A program made the position numbers and the translations under genes. Positions 8,665 to 18,792 of a stretch of 64,000 bases of DNA are shown here, piece by piece. This DNA is from Onion yellows phytoplasma OY-M. GTDB taxonomy: Bacteria; Bacillota_I; Bacilli_A; Acholeplasmatales; Acholeplasmataceae. Position 1 is the stretch's first letter; every line of letters begins with the position of its first letter. The stretch lies in assembly GCA_000009845.1 (NCBI GenBank), contig AP006628.2, positions 372,001 through 436,000 of the forward strand, given 5' to 3'. Under the pieces are notes generated by a model. The model saw only the letters and a program-made list of their open reading frames with translations. It was not told where the DNA came from and did not search any database.

Positions 8665-10159
8665 ATGTTAACCAACGAACAAAAAGCGTTACAACAAATC
8701 ATTTCCTATATGAAACAAAATAAAGCTGACCAATTAAATTTTTATTTTCAGCTAATCGATCCTCAATATTTTTTAGATAAAAAACATGCTAAATTTTTTC
8801 AGGCTTTAAAATATTTAAATTTAGACAAAACAACTACTCATCCTTGGGATAAAATAAATTCTCAAACTGATATTATCAAAGAATTAATCACATATCTCCA
8901 AACCCATTTTCCCCCAAGATAATTTTAATCAGGCATCACTATCTTTTTTAAGCAATGATTTTAGTGAGGAAAATAACCTTTATTTCTTAGATAACTTAAA
9001 ACACACCTATAGCCAAGAAAAACTTTTCCAACAACTCTTAAAAATAATTAGTCCTTCTTTTGAAAATAAAGATCCTTATTATAAACATCTATACTACCAA
9101 GAAATATTTGATAAATTAAGAAATTTTATATCTTTAATCCCGCACAAATCCGACAAAACTTTATTAACTTTAAATCAAATGTCCTCTTGTCATCCTGAAT
9201 TTTTCGAAATCGATCAACAAGCCAAACAAAAAATTCAAGAAGAATATTACCGCCTATCAGAAACTTTCAAAGGATTAAATCAAGCCACGAAAGGATTTAA
9301 AAAGGGTCAAATTATCACCATTGGGGGCTATACTGGTTTAGGAAAAACTACTTTTGTCTACAACGTTCTTTTAGATATAGCCAAAACCAAACACCAAGAA
9401 AATTCCCATTACTCCCATATGTTAGTTTTTTCTTATGAAATGACAATGGAGGAAAATTTAAGTCGGTTATTAGCTAACATCACCCAAACCCCGTTAGAGG
9501 TTATTTTAACTAAAAATTTTGAAGACTCAAACATCACCACACATACCTACATGAAAAGGATGAATGACGCTCAACAATTCTTTCCCCAGCTTAACTTATC
9601 ATTTAGTTATGATCAAGGTAAAAAAATAGATTATATCATTGATTTAGTTTATCGCCTTCATTTAGAAAAAAAATAGAAATTATTGTTCTTGACCATCTTC
9701 AAATTACTAAAGCTAGTAATCACTTAGAAAATGACCGTCTAGCCATTGACGAAATCATGATGAAACTCAGAACAATTAGCCATGGAATTAAACATCATTA
9801 TTGATCATTTTATCTCAATTTTCAAGAGATACATATAGCCATTACCAAGGTAAATCCCCTGAAATCACCGCTTTAAAAGGAAGTGGTGGAATTGAAACTA
9901 ACTCAGATATCGTCTTAATGATGTCAGAATTCCAACCCAAACTATCTAAAGACCAAGAAAAACCCTTAAATATCTATAATCAAAATTGTAATCAATTATA
10001 TTTAGTATCAAAAAACAACGAATCTCAAAAAATCATTGAATTATCTATTAAAAAGAATCGAAGTGGCACCAAAAAAAACTTAATTTATCACTTTGAAATG
10101 ACCACCAAACATTTCAAGAAATCGGTTATATTTTACCTTATCCAATAGAAAGTTATTAA
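8665..10159 (+). pseudogene. dnaB: Replicative helicase DnaB, multiple frameshifts
   Basis: Alignment to the intact H-unit gene (61451-62944) gives the limits: ATG 8665 after AAGGAG, stop TAA 10157-10159. Frame breaks: an extra C in CCCCC near 8913, a lost base near 9675, extra bases near 9769 and 9803 (the last two only in this copy), and a lost base near 10100. The RecA-like core is still readable: GGYTGLGKTTF (Walker A), FSYEMT, DHLQIT (Walker B) and the QFSRDTY and KNRSGT motifs. Confidence 0.85.
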
Positions 10160-10173
10160 TAGGAGAAAACTCA

Positions 10174-10929
10174 ATGAATTATCAAGAAAAAATAAAACAC
10201 ATCCAAACTCATTTCCCCATGTCTGTTTTATTAAAAAAATTAAATATAATACCCCCAAACTTCAACATCAATCACCGTTTTCCTTGTCCCATCCATCAAG
10301 GAAAGAATCCAACTTGTTGTCATTTAACTTCAGATAATAAAATTCATTGTTGGAAATGTTGTAAAGATTACGATATTATTGATGTTTATATGGCTATCCG
10401 TCAAATTAAATCCTTTCATGAAGCAATTCAAAAAATAGCAGGATTTATGAATTCTTTCGAATTTAAGGCCTTAAACAAACAAGAAAAAGAAATAACGAAA
10501 ATAACTATTAACCCTTTGAAACAACTATATCAACCAATGAAATCAAAACAATCAGTTGACGAAAAGGAAATTAATATCAAAAAAAACAATTATTTAAAGA
10601 GATCTCACCTTTATTCAACTCAATTAGAGATTATTATCATTATTTATTAATTTCCAACCGAAACAATGAAAGTCAACCAGGATTAACTTATTTAACTCAA
10701 AAAAGAAAACTCACTTTAGAAACCGTCAAAGAATTTAAACTAGGTTATGCCCCATTATCTGATAAACCTTTATCTTTTCGGTTAGTAAATTACTTTAAAA
10801 AGAAAAATATTAATATTGATCAATTATTAGAATATGGCTTTATCAAAGAAAAAACCAATCAACAAAATAAAAAATATTTTCATGATACTTTTCATGGTTC
10901 CATCATTATCCCTATTGAAAATGGTGCGC
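10174..10929 (+). pseudogene. dnaG: DNA primase DnaG, frameshifted and cut
   Basis: The N-terminal zinc domain is intact (CPIHQGKNPTCCH...HCWKC, residues ~39-66). A lost A near 10581 shifts the frame, after which the RNA-polymerase core start (LTQKRKLTLETVKEFKLGYAP) continues in a second frame up to about 10925. There the sequence leaves dnaG and enters the end of the neighbouring PMU. The TOPRIM half is absent. Confidence 0.85.
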
Positions 10930-11270
10930 TGTTCCGTTTTTTAATACAACTTTTGTCTCTAAAATTATTCTTTAAAACTTAAAATTAAGTGATAATTTCA
11001 TATCTTTTCAAAATAACAAAGTATTTTCATTAGACGAAAAAAGTGTCTAATGTTTTTTATATAATTTGCTAGTTTCAAAAGATATTTATACTAATATTTT
11101 ACCCCTTCACTATATAGTTAGGTAAAAAAAGTTAAAAAGTCGTCAACAAAATGAAAAGAAAATGATGTTTATTATTAATAAAAACATTTTATTGAAAAAA
11201 AGGCGCAAAAAGATACCTTTTTAAAAGGTCTATTTTGAAAGCTATTTTTTTAATTGTTTTATCTTAAACT
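10930..11270. repeat. PMU terminus next to tra5 (imperfect inverted repeat)
   Basis: No gene is visible. The end starts TGTTCC, then TTCTTTAAAACTTAAA and ATAATTTCATATCTTTTC, echoing the sigF end (38246-38353) in inverted sense, and AAAAAGTGTCTAA. A similar block lies at 57684-58012 beside the other tra5. I take it as the transposase-recognised end of the unit. Confidence 0.6.
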
Positions 11271-12200
11271 TTACGCATATTGGATAGGTGAAAGATAGTT
11301 TAATTTATCTAGAATCCATTTTTTATTCCAAAAAGCAGGAAATTGGTTAATGATGGTTTTCATTTTTGTCATTGGATTTTGAAATAAAAAAGGATCGCGA
11401 TAAAATAAAATACTTTTCATTTGGCCGAAAAAGTTCTTAATGACGGCGTTATCACGAGGGGCGGCTTTTCTTGACATACTAATAAGAAAACCTTTTTTGG
11501 TTAAAGTATGTTGGATTTTTAAAGATTGATAAACTGAACCTTGATCAGAGTGGATAATACAAGGTTTTTTTAGTTTTGGCATTTTTTTGATAGTATTTAA
11601 AACTAAATTTTTATTTTGATGATTAGAAACATGAGAAGCGACTATTTGATTGTTAAAAGAGTCGATAATACATGAAAAATATAAAAAACCTTGTGGAGTT
11701 TTAAAATAAGTGATGTCGGTAAATAGTTTTTGCATCGGTTTATAAGTTTTAAAATCTTGATTAATTAAATTAGGAACTATTTTTAATTGAGATTTTAATT
11801 GTTGATAATGATATTTATTTTTTTTGCTTCTTAAACGACAACAAATCCCTTTTTCTTTCATGATGAAATAAACTTTTTTCTTAGTGATGGGTTCATTAAA
11901 GATTTTTTGATATAAATGAGTGATTTTACGATGGCCAAATAAATATTCATGCATTTTACATAAAGATTCAATACGTTTTTGTTTTAAAAGATATTGTTCT
12001 TGTTTTATTTTAATTTTATGGTTAACTTTTAACCAATAATAATAAGTACTCCTTTTAGTTTGAATCGTTTTTAAAATGGTGGTTAAATTTAAAACATTTT
12101 GAAATTTTTCCACTAAATTAAAGATAATTTTTTTATCTATCTTTTCTATTTTTTTAATTATTTGTTGTAATAAGTTGATTTTTTGTTTTAATTTTTGCAT
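11271..12200 (-). CDS. tra5: IS3-family (IS150-like) transposase Tra5, active-site Glu replaced by Lys
   Basis: The 309-residue product has an N-terminal helical part, the HTH_21-like region (YLFGHRKITHLYQ) and an rve integrase core. DDE residues: Asp162 in FTDITYF, Asp219 in IHSDQGSVYQS, and residue 255, 36 residues further (35 between), in DNAVIKNFF. In IS3 enzymes this last motif is DNAxxExFF; here the codon is AAG, Lys, so the third acidic residue is missing and the enzyme is probably dead. No separate OrfA frame is seen upstream. The gene lies at the end of the D+B unit. Confidence 0.85.
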   Translation of the reverse strand: MQKLKQKINLLQQIIKKIEKIDKKIIFNLVEKFQNVLNLTTILKTIQTKRSTYYYWLKVNHKIKIKQEQYLLKQKRIESLCKMHEYLFGHRKITHLYQKIFNEPITKKKVYFIMKEKGICCRLRSKKNKYHYQQLKSQLKIVPNLINQDFKTYKPMQKLFTDITYFKTPQGFLYFSCIIDSFNNQIVASHVSNHQNKNLVLNTIKKMPKLKKPCIIHSDQGSVYQSLKIQHTLTKKGFLISMSRKAAPRDNAVIKNFFGQMKSILFYRDPFLFQNPMTKMKTIINQFPAFWNKKWILDKLNYLSPIQYA

Positions 12201-12420
12201 CTTAACACCAATTTATCTTATATTTTTTTTCATTATATCAACAATTATAACTCTTAAAATGTTTGTTAACGCCATTAAATAATTATTAATGTTATTTTTA
12301 CCTAATATATTATTTATAACACATACCTATAACTGGTCAGGCAGTTAATTTAAAAATTAAAATTGATTTTTAATTAAAATAAATTAAAAAAATAAAATTA
12401 ATTAAAAGAAAGATTTTTTT

Positions 12421-12626
12421 ATATCGATTAATAATAATGATAGATAAAAGATACAACGATAATATCAAATATCGAGTATCATTATCATTATCGATATAAA
12501 ATATAAAATATCACTCCTTAAATGAGTTAATCTTTATATAGATTATTTTCAAAGTCAAACTGTTATAAAGTTGTTAGTAAAGTGTTATAAAGTTGTTAGT
12601 AAAGTGTTATAAAACTGTTAGTCTTT
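12421..12626. other. Candidate PMU replication origin: inverted repeat plus 22-bp iterons
   Basis: A 21/22-bp inverted repeat (12421-12442 and 12477-12497, ATATCGAT...ATGATA) flanks a loop with CGATAATATCAAATATCG. It is followed by three direct 22-bp repeats, TGTTATAAAGTTGTTAGTAA plus AG, at 12561, 12583 and 12605. The last overlaps the end of the next gene. The same layout with diverged iterons occurs in unit H (59147-59353). AT-rich iterons beside dnaG/dnaB suggest an origin; this is inference. The rest of 12201-12617 shows no gene. Confidence 0.5.
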
Positions 12627-13246
12627 TTGTTTTGAAATATATTTATACATAGGGTGTATCTTTTTCACCCGATAACCTTGTTTGGTTTTAGTTAAGAAGA
12701 ATTGAATATATTTTAAATCTTCTTGTCGATAATAGATGATATTTAAACCTTGCTTATAGTTTGTTTTAATCGGTTTATTGTATTTATCTAGTTTATTGGG
12801 GTCTATTTGATATAATTGTAAGTTTTCTAGTTTATGAAGATTGATTTTGCCAATTAATTCTTTGATGATATTTTTAGATTCATTTTTATAATTGATTTGA
12901 AAGATATCATGATAGGTTTTAAGGGGGGGTATTTTGGTTTTTAAGGGGGGGTAAATCTGAAAGTAATAGTTTACTATTACTAGAAGAGTCAATTATCATT
13001 AATTAAGGTTATTTTTGTTTGTTTAATTTCATCCAAGATTTGAGGATCGACGAAGAGAGTTTGGTTTTTAGGGCGATAATTGGCTTCTTGATAAGTATTT
13101 TTCTTTTTAGAATGGGTTATAATGGTCAGGTTGATTAAATCTTGTTTTAAAGTTTGTAAAAAGAGTTTAATTTGGTCTAAATCAGTAGGGGTGGTTTTGG
13201 TATTCCATCCGCCGATTCTAATTCCTTTATTAAGGTCGTTTTTCAT
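12618..13246 (-). pseudogene. Conserved PMU protein downstream of dnaG, frameshifted
   Basis: The H-unit counterpart (59345) is an open 208-residue gene. Here the start is ATG 13246 with AAAGGAGAAAAT before it; a longer frame from 13417 exists but ignores this site. The frame breaks near 12990 in a region with two runs of seven G, giving two half-frames (to 12989 and from 12992). Recognisable pieces: GIRIGGWN, KKKNTYQEANYRPKNQTLF, LNIIYYRQEDLKY, GYRVKK. Function unknown; its place next to the iterons would fit a replication or DNA-binding role. Confidence 0.6.
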
Positions 13247-13416
13247 TTTTATTTTCTCCTTTAAATTTATTTTTGTCATTTTGTTAAAATATTTATCAAT
13301 TTTTGGCCTAATAATTGAATGTGCGTGATTCATATTATTAATTTTATTTTTAAAAAGGTCATATAGGAAAAAATAATACGTTTGTTGTTGTTTAATTGGT
13401 ATTTTATAATAAATCA

Positions 13417-14744
13417 TTATGTCATGACTTCAACTTTATCTTCACCAAAGAAATGAATGGCTAAATCCACTATTTGTTTCTTTTCTGCTTCTTCATATGA
13501 GATGTATGGATCTAAAAAACATTTTTGATAAGCTTCTTTCCCGTATTGTCGTAATAAATCATCAACATCTTTACAAGTTTTGTCATAAGGGGACAAAATG
13601 CGTCTAATTTCATAAGGGATTTGTTGTTCTTTTAGTTGTTCTCCTAAGGCTGCGTTTCTTTTTCTTCCAGTTTCGTCATTATCGAGGGCGGTAATGACTT
13701 TAATCTTTTCTTTTTTGAGAATATCCATTTGGGTTTGGGAAAGTAATTGGGCGACACAAATTAAACCCACGACATTTTTGATACCGTGTTGCCAACAACT
13801 AATGACATCAAAAAAACCTTCATGAATGATGATTGTTTTAGTTTTTTTAATATATGGTAAAGCTTCAAAAAAACGATAACTGAAATGAAAAGTAGGAGTT
13901 TGACTAAAATTATTAATAGATTGATATTTAGGTTGGAAATAGGTAGTATCACGAAAATGATTTTGATAAAAGTGAAATGTTTTATTATATCCATTTTCAA
14001 TGGGGATAATGATGGAACCATGGAAAGTATCGTGATAATATTTTTTATTTTGTTGATTGGTTTTTTCTTTAATAAAACCATATTCTACTAATTTATTTAT
14101 ATTAATATTTTTCTTTTTAAAATAATTTACTAAACGAAAAGATAAAGATTTATCAGATAATGGGGCATAACCTAGTTTAAATTCTTTAATGGTTTCTAGA
14201 GTTAATTTTCTTTTTTGAGTTAAATATTCTAATCCTAGGTGAGATTCATTATTTCGGTTAGTAGTTAATAAATAATGATAATAATCTCTAATTTGGTTGA
14301 ATAAAGGTGATATTTCTTTAAATAATTGTGTTTTTGTAGTATTAATTTCTTTTTCATCAATTGATTGTTTTGATTTCATTGTGTTGAAATTGTTTTTTCA
14401 AAAGGTTCATAAGAAATTTTTGTTATTGATTTTTGTTGTTTGTTTAAGTTTTTAAATTCTTGAGTTTTCATAAAGTTATTGATTTTTTCAAGAGCGTTAT
14501 TGAAGGTTTTAATTTCTCTTATTTCCATATAAACATCAATAATATCGTAATCTTTACAACATTTCCAACAATGAATTTTATTATCTGAAGTTAAATGGCA
14601 ACAAGTTGGGTTTTGTCCTTGATGGATGGGACAAGGGAAACGATATTTGGTGTTGAAGTTTGGTGGTATTATATTTAATTTTTTTAATAAAACAATCATG
14701 GGAAAATTAGTTTTAATGTGTTTAATTTTGTCTTGATGATTCAT
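13417..14744 (-). pseudogene. dnaG: DNA primase DnaG in two overlapping frames
   Basis: The first frame (14744-14376, 122 aa) holds the zinc domain, CPIHQGQNPTCCH...HCWKC. The second (14379-13417, 320 aa) holds the core and TOPRIM domain: EGFFDVISCW (the conserved EG-x-x-D), ALDNDETGRKR (D-x-D) and the DVDDLL tail. They overlap by ATGA. In H the equivalent junction is one continuous frame, so this is most likely a frameshift. Coupled translation through the ATGA overlap would still allow a two-piece primase. Confidence 0.75.
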
Positions 14745-16302
14745 TTATTTTAACTCCTATTTTTTTGATTAATAATAAGTTTCTATTTGATAAGGTAAAA
14801 CATAACCGATTTCTTGGAAAGTTTGAGTACTCATTTCAAAGTGATAAATTAAGGTTTTTTTGGTACCACTTCTATTTTTTTTGATACATACTTCGATTAT
14901 TTTTTGATTTTCATTGTCATCAGATTCTAAATAGAGTTGATTTAAGGTTGAATTATAAATATTTAAAGGTTTTTCTTGGTCTTTGGCTAGTTTTGGTCTA
15001 AATTCAGACATCATTAAGACGATATCAGAATTGGTTTCAATTCCACCACTTCCTTTTAAAGCGGTTATTTCAGGGGATTTTCCTTGGTAATTGCTGTATG
15101 TATCTCTTGAAAATTGAGATAAAATAATAATAACAATGTTTAATTCCATGGCTAATTGTTTGAGTTTAGTCATAATTTCATCAATAGCTAGACGGTCATT
15201 TTCTAAGTGGTTTGTGGTTTGGTTATTTGAAGGTGGTCAATGACGATAATTTCTGCTTGTTGTTCTAAATGAAGTCGATAAACTAAATCAATGACATAAT
15301 CAATATTTTTGCTTTTATCATAACTAAATGATAAATTTATGTTGGCAAAAAATTGTTTTGCTGTTTGCATCCTTTCCGTGTAGTCGTGAATGGAGAAATC
15401 TTGAAAATTTTTGTCTAAAATAATATCTAAAGGAATTTGAGTTTGGTGGGCTAATAAACGACTTAAATTTTCTTCTAAAGTCATTTCATAAGAAAATACC
15501 AAAATATGAGGATAATGAGAACTTTCTTGGTGTTTGGTTTTGGCGATATCTAAAAGAAGGTTGTAGACAAAAGTTGTTTTACCTAATCCAGTATAGCCTC
15601 CAATAGTTATGATTTGGCCTTTTTTGAATCCTTTAGTGGATTGGTTGAGTCCTTTAAAAATTTCTGATAATCGGTAATATTCTTCTTGGATTTTTTGTTT
15701 TGCTTGATTATCGGTGTCAAAAAATTCAGGATGACAAGAGGACATTTGATTTAAAGTTAATAAGGTTTGGTCTGATTTGTGGGGAATAAAAGCCATAAAT
15801 TTTCTTAATTTATCAAAGATTTCTTGGTAATATAAATTTTTAGTGTAAGGATCTTGGGTTTCAAAAGAAGGACTAATAATTTTTAAGAGTTGTTGGAACA
15901 GTTTTTCTTGGGTATAGGTGTGTTTTAAGTTATCTAAGAAATCAAGGTTATTTTCCTTACTAAAATCATTATTTAAAAAAGATAATGATTCTTTGGTAAA
16001 GTTATCTTGGGGGAAATAGGTTTGAAGATAGGCCAGTAATTCTTTGATTATCTCAGTTTGAGATTTTATTTTATCCCAAGGATGGGTTGTTTGTTTTTCT
16101 AAAAATAAATATTTTAAAGTTGTAAATATTTTTTTATTTTTGGGGTTAAGTAGATTTTTGGGGTTAATTATTTGGCAGTAAAGGTTTAACTTTTCCCATT
16201 GACCTTGTTCGATATAATTTATTAGTTGTTTTAATACGGATAGATTAATTGCGTTTTATTCAGCGATTTGTGTTTGCTGTTTTATTTACAATCAGCCCCC
16301 GT

Positions 16303-16341
16303 CCAAACCGTACGAGCAAGTTTCCAAGCATACGGCTTTCC
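16303..16341 (-). ncRNA. Group II intron domain V
   Basis: On the - strand AAAGCCGTATGCTTGGAAAC pairs with TTGCTCGTACGGTTT: the AGC triad, a GAAA-type tetraloop and a bulge, as in ribozyme domain V. A short domain VI-like stretch follows. Confidence 0.8.
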
Positions 16342-16384
16342 ATAATTTATTCTCTTTCAAGAACTAATTTTGCCTTACGGCTGA

Positions 16385-18145
16385 TTAGCTATTTATTCTT
16401 TTTTTTCTTTTATTTTTGTTATTTAATCTGATATCATGCATTTGTTGGTCCGTAATATTTCTATGACAATCTATGCATAACACTTTTGTACTCTTATTCA
16501 TCACGCTTTTGCGGTTTTCATTGCGAACCGTACCAATGTGATGGATTTGAAGTTGGGTTGTTTTGCCGCATTTTTCACATATTTCCGCTTTGAGGCGGTC
16601 TGTTAGATTCGTACGACCTTGGAATAGATAAGGATTGATGGTGATATCGGGATTTTCCTTATAATTACGCATTTTCTTAATTTTATCCCAAGGGTAAACA
16701 GTCCATGACTCATATCTGGTTTTCTCTTTGTTTAAATAAGGAATTGACCAAGTTGAGCTACGATTAAACTTTTTTCGCACTTTGGCAATTGTCGTTTTGC
16801 GTTTTCTTGCCAAGGTTTTCAAACAACTATATTCAGCTAGATAGGTTAGATGGGTTAATGCATTTAGATTGTTAGCTAAACAAAAGTATTGGATGATTCC
16901 ACGTACGATTGTTTTATAAGTGCGTATTATTTCTAATTCGTCCCTACTTGCTAATGTTTCATCATGCTTAATCTTTCCTCTTTTTAACCAATTGTATTCA
17001 TATCCATATTCTTTGGCTTTTGCTTTGGGAACTTGGATTTGTACCCGACCGTTTAGGGATTTTTTGTGGGTTTTTTTGGTGAGTTTACTACTGGTTGGTT
17101 TTACCTTAACCATGTACATGTAGGATAGAAACCTTGTGCCCTTATTGGCTTTTACAATTTTTGATTTATCTTTACTAATTGTTAGTTTTAAATCTTGTTC
17201 TAGCCATTGAGTCACTTGGTTTTTAATAGTTTCAGCTTTGTCATATTTTCCTTTAATTCCTATGATAAAATCATCGGCATATCGGATATATTCAACTCTT
17301 GTTTTTGGATTTAGGTTAATTTGTCTATCAATTCCCAGTTTATGATGCATTCCTTGATGGTATGCTTTTCCATATTCTGGGTTTGCTTTCCTTATTGGTG
17401 TTCCTTCTTTAATTAGTTCATCCATTTTGATGTCAATGTAATGTAAATATACATTGGCAAGCAATGGGGAAATGATTCCTCCTTGTGGAGAACCAGATAA
17501 AGATTCGTATTTGATGCCATCTTTCATGAACCCAGCTTTTAACCATTTATTAATGGTTGAAAGAGTTTTATTCTTACGTATAAACTTCCTCAAGGTTTTC
17601 ATAAGAGTTTCATGATTGATTGTGTCAAAATAACCTTTAAGGTCAATTTTGATGATATAATCAATTCCTTGAAATCTTTGTTTGACGCGTTTGATTGCAT
17701 CAAGACAGGATTTTTTGGTTCTAAATCCAAAACTCCATTCTAAGAATTGATTTTCAAAATAAGGAGTTAAGAGTTGTTCAAGGCTTTTTTGGACTATTCT
17801 ATCTTTTATGGTAGGTATTCCAAGAGGTCTAACCTTATCGTTGTCTTTGGAAATGAATATTCTTTTAACAGGCTTTGGATTGTACTTGTTATTGATGTAT
17901 TCCTTGTGATATCTTTCTAATTTTTTAAGATTGAGACTGTCAATTGAATTACCATCAATTCCAGGTGTACCCGCGCCTTTGTTAGCTGCAATTTTATTGA
18001 ATGCAGTTAACGTATTATGAAAGTTATTCATTCCTTGCTGTAATTCTCTTTTTAGAGGATAGTTATTTGTAGAACAATATAGAATCTTATTCAATGTTCG
18101 CGAAAGCTTAGTTTCATCTGAAACAGTTGTTGACATATTTATCAA
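16385..18145 (-). CDS. ltrA: Group II intron reverse transcriptase/maturase with HNH endonuclease
   Basis: The 586-residue product is full length. It shows the RT fingers/palm (RPLGIPTIKDRIVQ, GFRTKKSCLDAI, DLKGYFDTI, SPQGGIISPLLANVYL), the catalytic YADD in EYIRYADDF, the maturase X region (about 400-470) and a C-terminal HNH endonuclease (CEKCGKTTQLQIHH...CIDCH, about 530-565). It acts in splicing of its own intron and in retrohoming. An AAGGAG-like site (GAAGGAGTTGATAA) precedes the start. Base composition is less AT-rich than the neighbours, in keeping with import. Confidence 0.95.
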   Translation of the reverse strand: MINMSTTVSDETKLSRTLNKILYCSTNNYPLKRELQQGMNNFHNTLTAFNKIAANKGAGTPGIDGNSIDSLNLKKLERYHKEYINNKYNPKPVKRIFISKDNDKVRPLGIPTIKDRIVQKSLEQLLTPYFENQFLEWSFGFRTKKSCLDAIKRVKQRFQGIDYIIKIDLKGYFDTINHETLMKTLRKFIRKNKTLSTINKWLKAGFMKDGIKYESLSGSPQGGIISPLLANVYLHYIDIKMDELIKEGTPIRKANPEYGKAYHQGMHHKLGIDRQINLNPKTRVEYIRYADDFIIGIKGKYDKAETIKNQVTQWLEQDLKLTISKDKSKIVKANKGTRFLSYMYMVKVKPTSSKLTKKTHKKSLNGRVQIQVPKAKAKEYGYEYNWLKRGKIKHDETLASRDELEIIRTYKTIVRGIIQYFCLANNLNALTHLTYLAEYSCLKTLARKRKTTIAKVRKKFNRSSTWSIPYLNKEKTRYESWTVYPWDKIKKMRNYKENPDITINPYLFQGRTNLTDRLKAEICEKCGKTTQLQIHHIGTVRNENRKSVMNKSTKVLCIDCHRNITDQQMHDIRLNNKNKRKKRINS

Positions 18146-18792
18146 CTCCTTCCTTGATTACAGTGAATAAATAGTAAATTACTAGCTACTTTCGCCTTGT
18201 AAAGGTTATTAACCTTCGCCCTGGTGGGTCATTGTGTTAGCATATTCCAATGCTAACTTTGAATTATCCACGACTATTAAATAGCTTCTTTATCCTTGAG
18301 CGTCTTGGCATTTATTCCTTGACTTGTTAATTAAATAACTAGCTTTTAGGATTCTCCAAGTTACTCTAAATATCTACCTTTGTCCATTAGGTGAAGTAAC
18401 CGCTTATGTTTTTTTGTCTTTCCTGACTGTCGGTGAGATTCCAGGTTTTCTTTATTGATAAACTATCCACTACAAGCGTTATATATTGATAGACTCTGGA
18501 CTATACGGTTTCGGTAGTTTGCGTACTAGGTTAACAAATTACATCTGCTTTTCTTCTTAGACCATTTCAGGCTTATCCATGGGACAATTTGGTGGCGGTA
18601 TCATCTTGACTAACTACTTCGTCTCAATCCGCTTTTATGGTCTGCTGTAATCCATTATTCTTTCGTTTAACGGACCGACCATATCCATTCAGTGTTTATC
18701 GCACTGGTTATTGGTTAGATAACACGATATTTAGGCATCTTTGGCGCCCACGCTTTTTGTTCGTTGGTTAACATTTTATATTAACTCCTTTA

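Larger units (their letters stand above)
1..10929 (+). mobile_element. PMU copy A (partial, ftsH end to dnaG)
   Basis: This block carries, in order, the end of ftsH, a membrane protein, a coiled-coil gene, a DUF gene, three secreted-protein genes, two small membrane proteins, a YqaJ-type nuclease, tmk, a small gene, a nuclease-like gene, dnaB and dnaG, all on the + strand. That is the phytoplasma PMU order. It enters from the left edge and stops inside dnaG near 10925, where the end of another unit begins. It matches 40894-51447 almost base for base, but carries extra single-base insertions that break genes still open in the other copy. Confidence 0.85.
16256..18751 (-). mobile_element. Group II intron in dnaB
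   Basis: The 5' end reads GTGGGCGCC on the - strand directly after the dnaB codons for NEQKA, fitting the GUGYG-type start. About 600 bases of structured RNA (domain I-III region, 18146-18751, no other gene) precede the maturase gene. Domain V (16303-16341) follows it. The 3' edge is estimated from where dnaB resumes and may be off by several bases. None of the other dnaB copies here has it. Confidence 0.8.
14769..18774 (-). pseudogene. dnaB: DnaB helicase gene split by a group II intron and one frameshift
   Basis: Exon 1 is only MLTNEQKA (18774-18752, TTAATATAAA/AAGGAG leader). Exon 2 runs from about 16255 to 14769 and starts near VLKQLINYIEQG. The frame is open through GGYTGLGKTTF and FSYEMT to IVIDHLQIT, then a lost base near 15210 ends it (KPQTT-stop); the last part reopens at 15173 (MTKLKQLAMELN...IGYVLPYQIETYY). 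If the intron splices, only the frameshift prevents a full helicase. The matching gene in H has neither lesion. Confidence 0.75.

Noticed and set aside
12561-12626. 22-bp repeats as a CRISPR array
   Set aside because: Repeats are directly adjacent without unique spacers and no cas gene is near; iterons fit better.
13122-14091. Hydrophobic frames opposite dnaG and the PMU gene (13122, 13885 and others)
   Set aside because: Antisense shadows of AT-rich coding sequence, without ribosome sites or conservation in the other units.
16249-16431. 60-residue frame on the + strand
   Set aside because: It overlaps the intron domain V and the 3' end of the maturase gene in antisense; a shadow frame.
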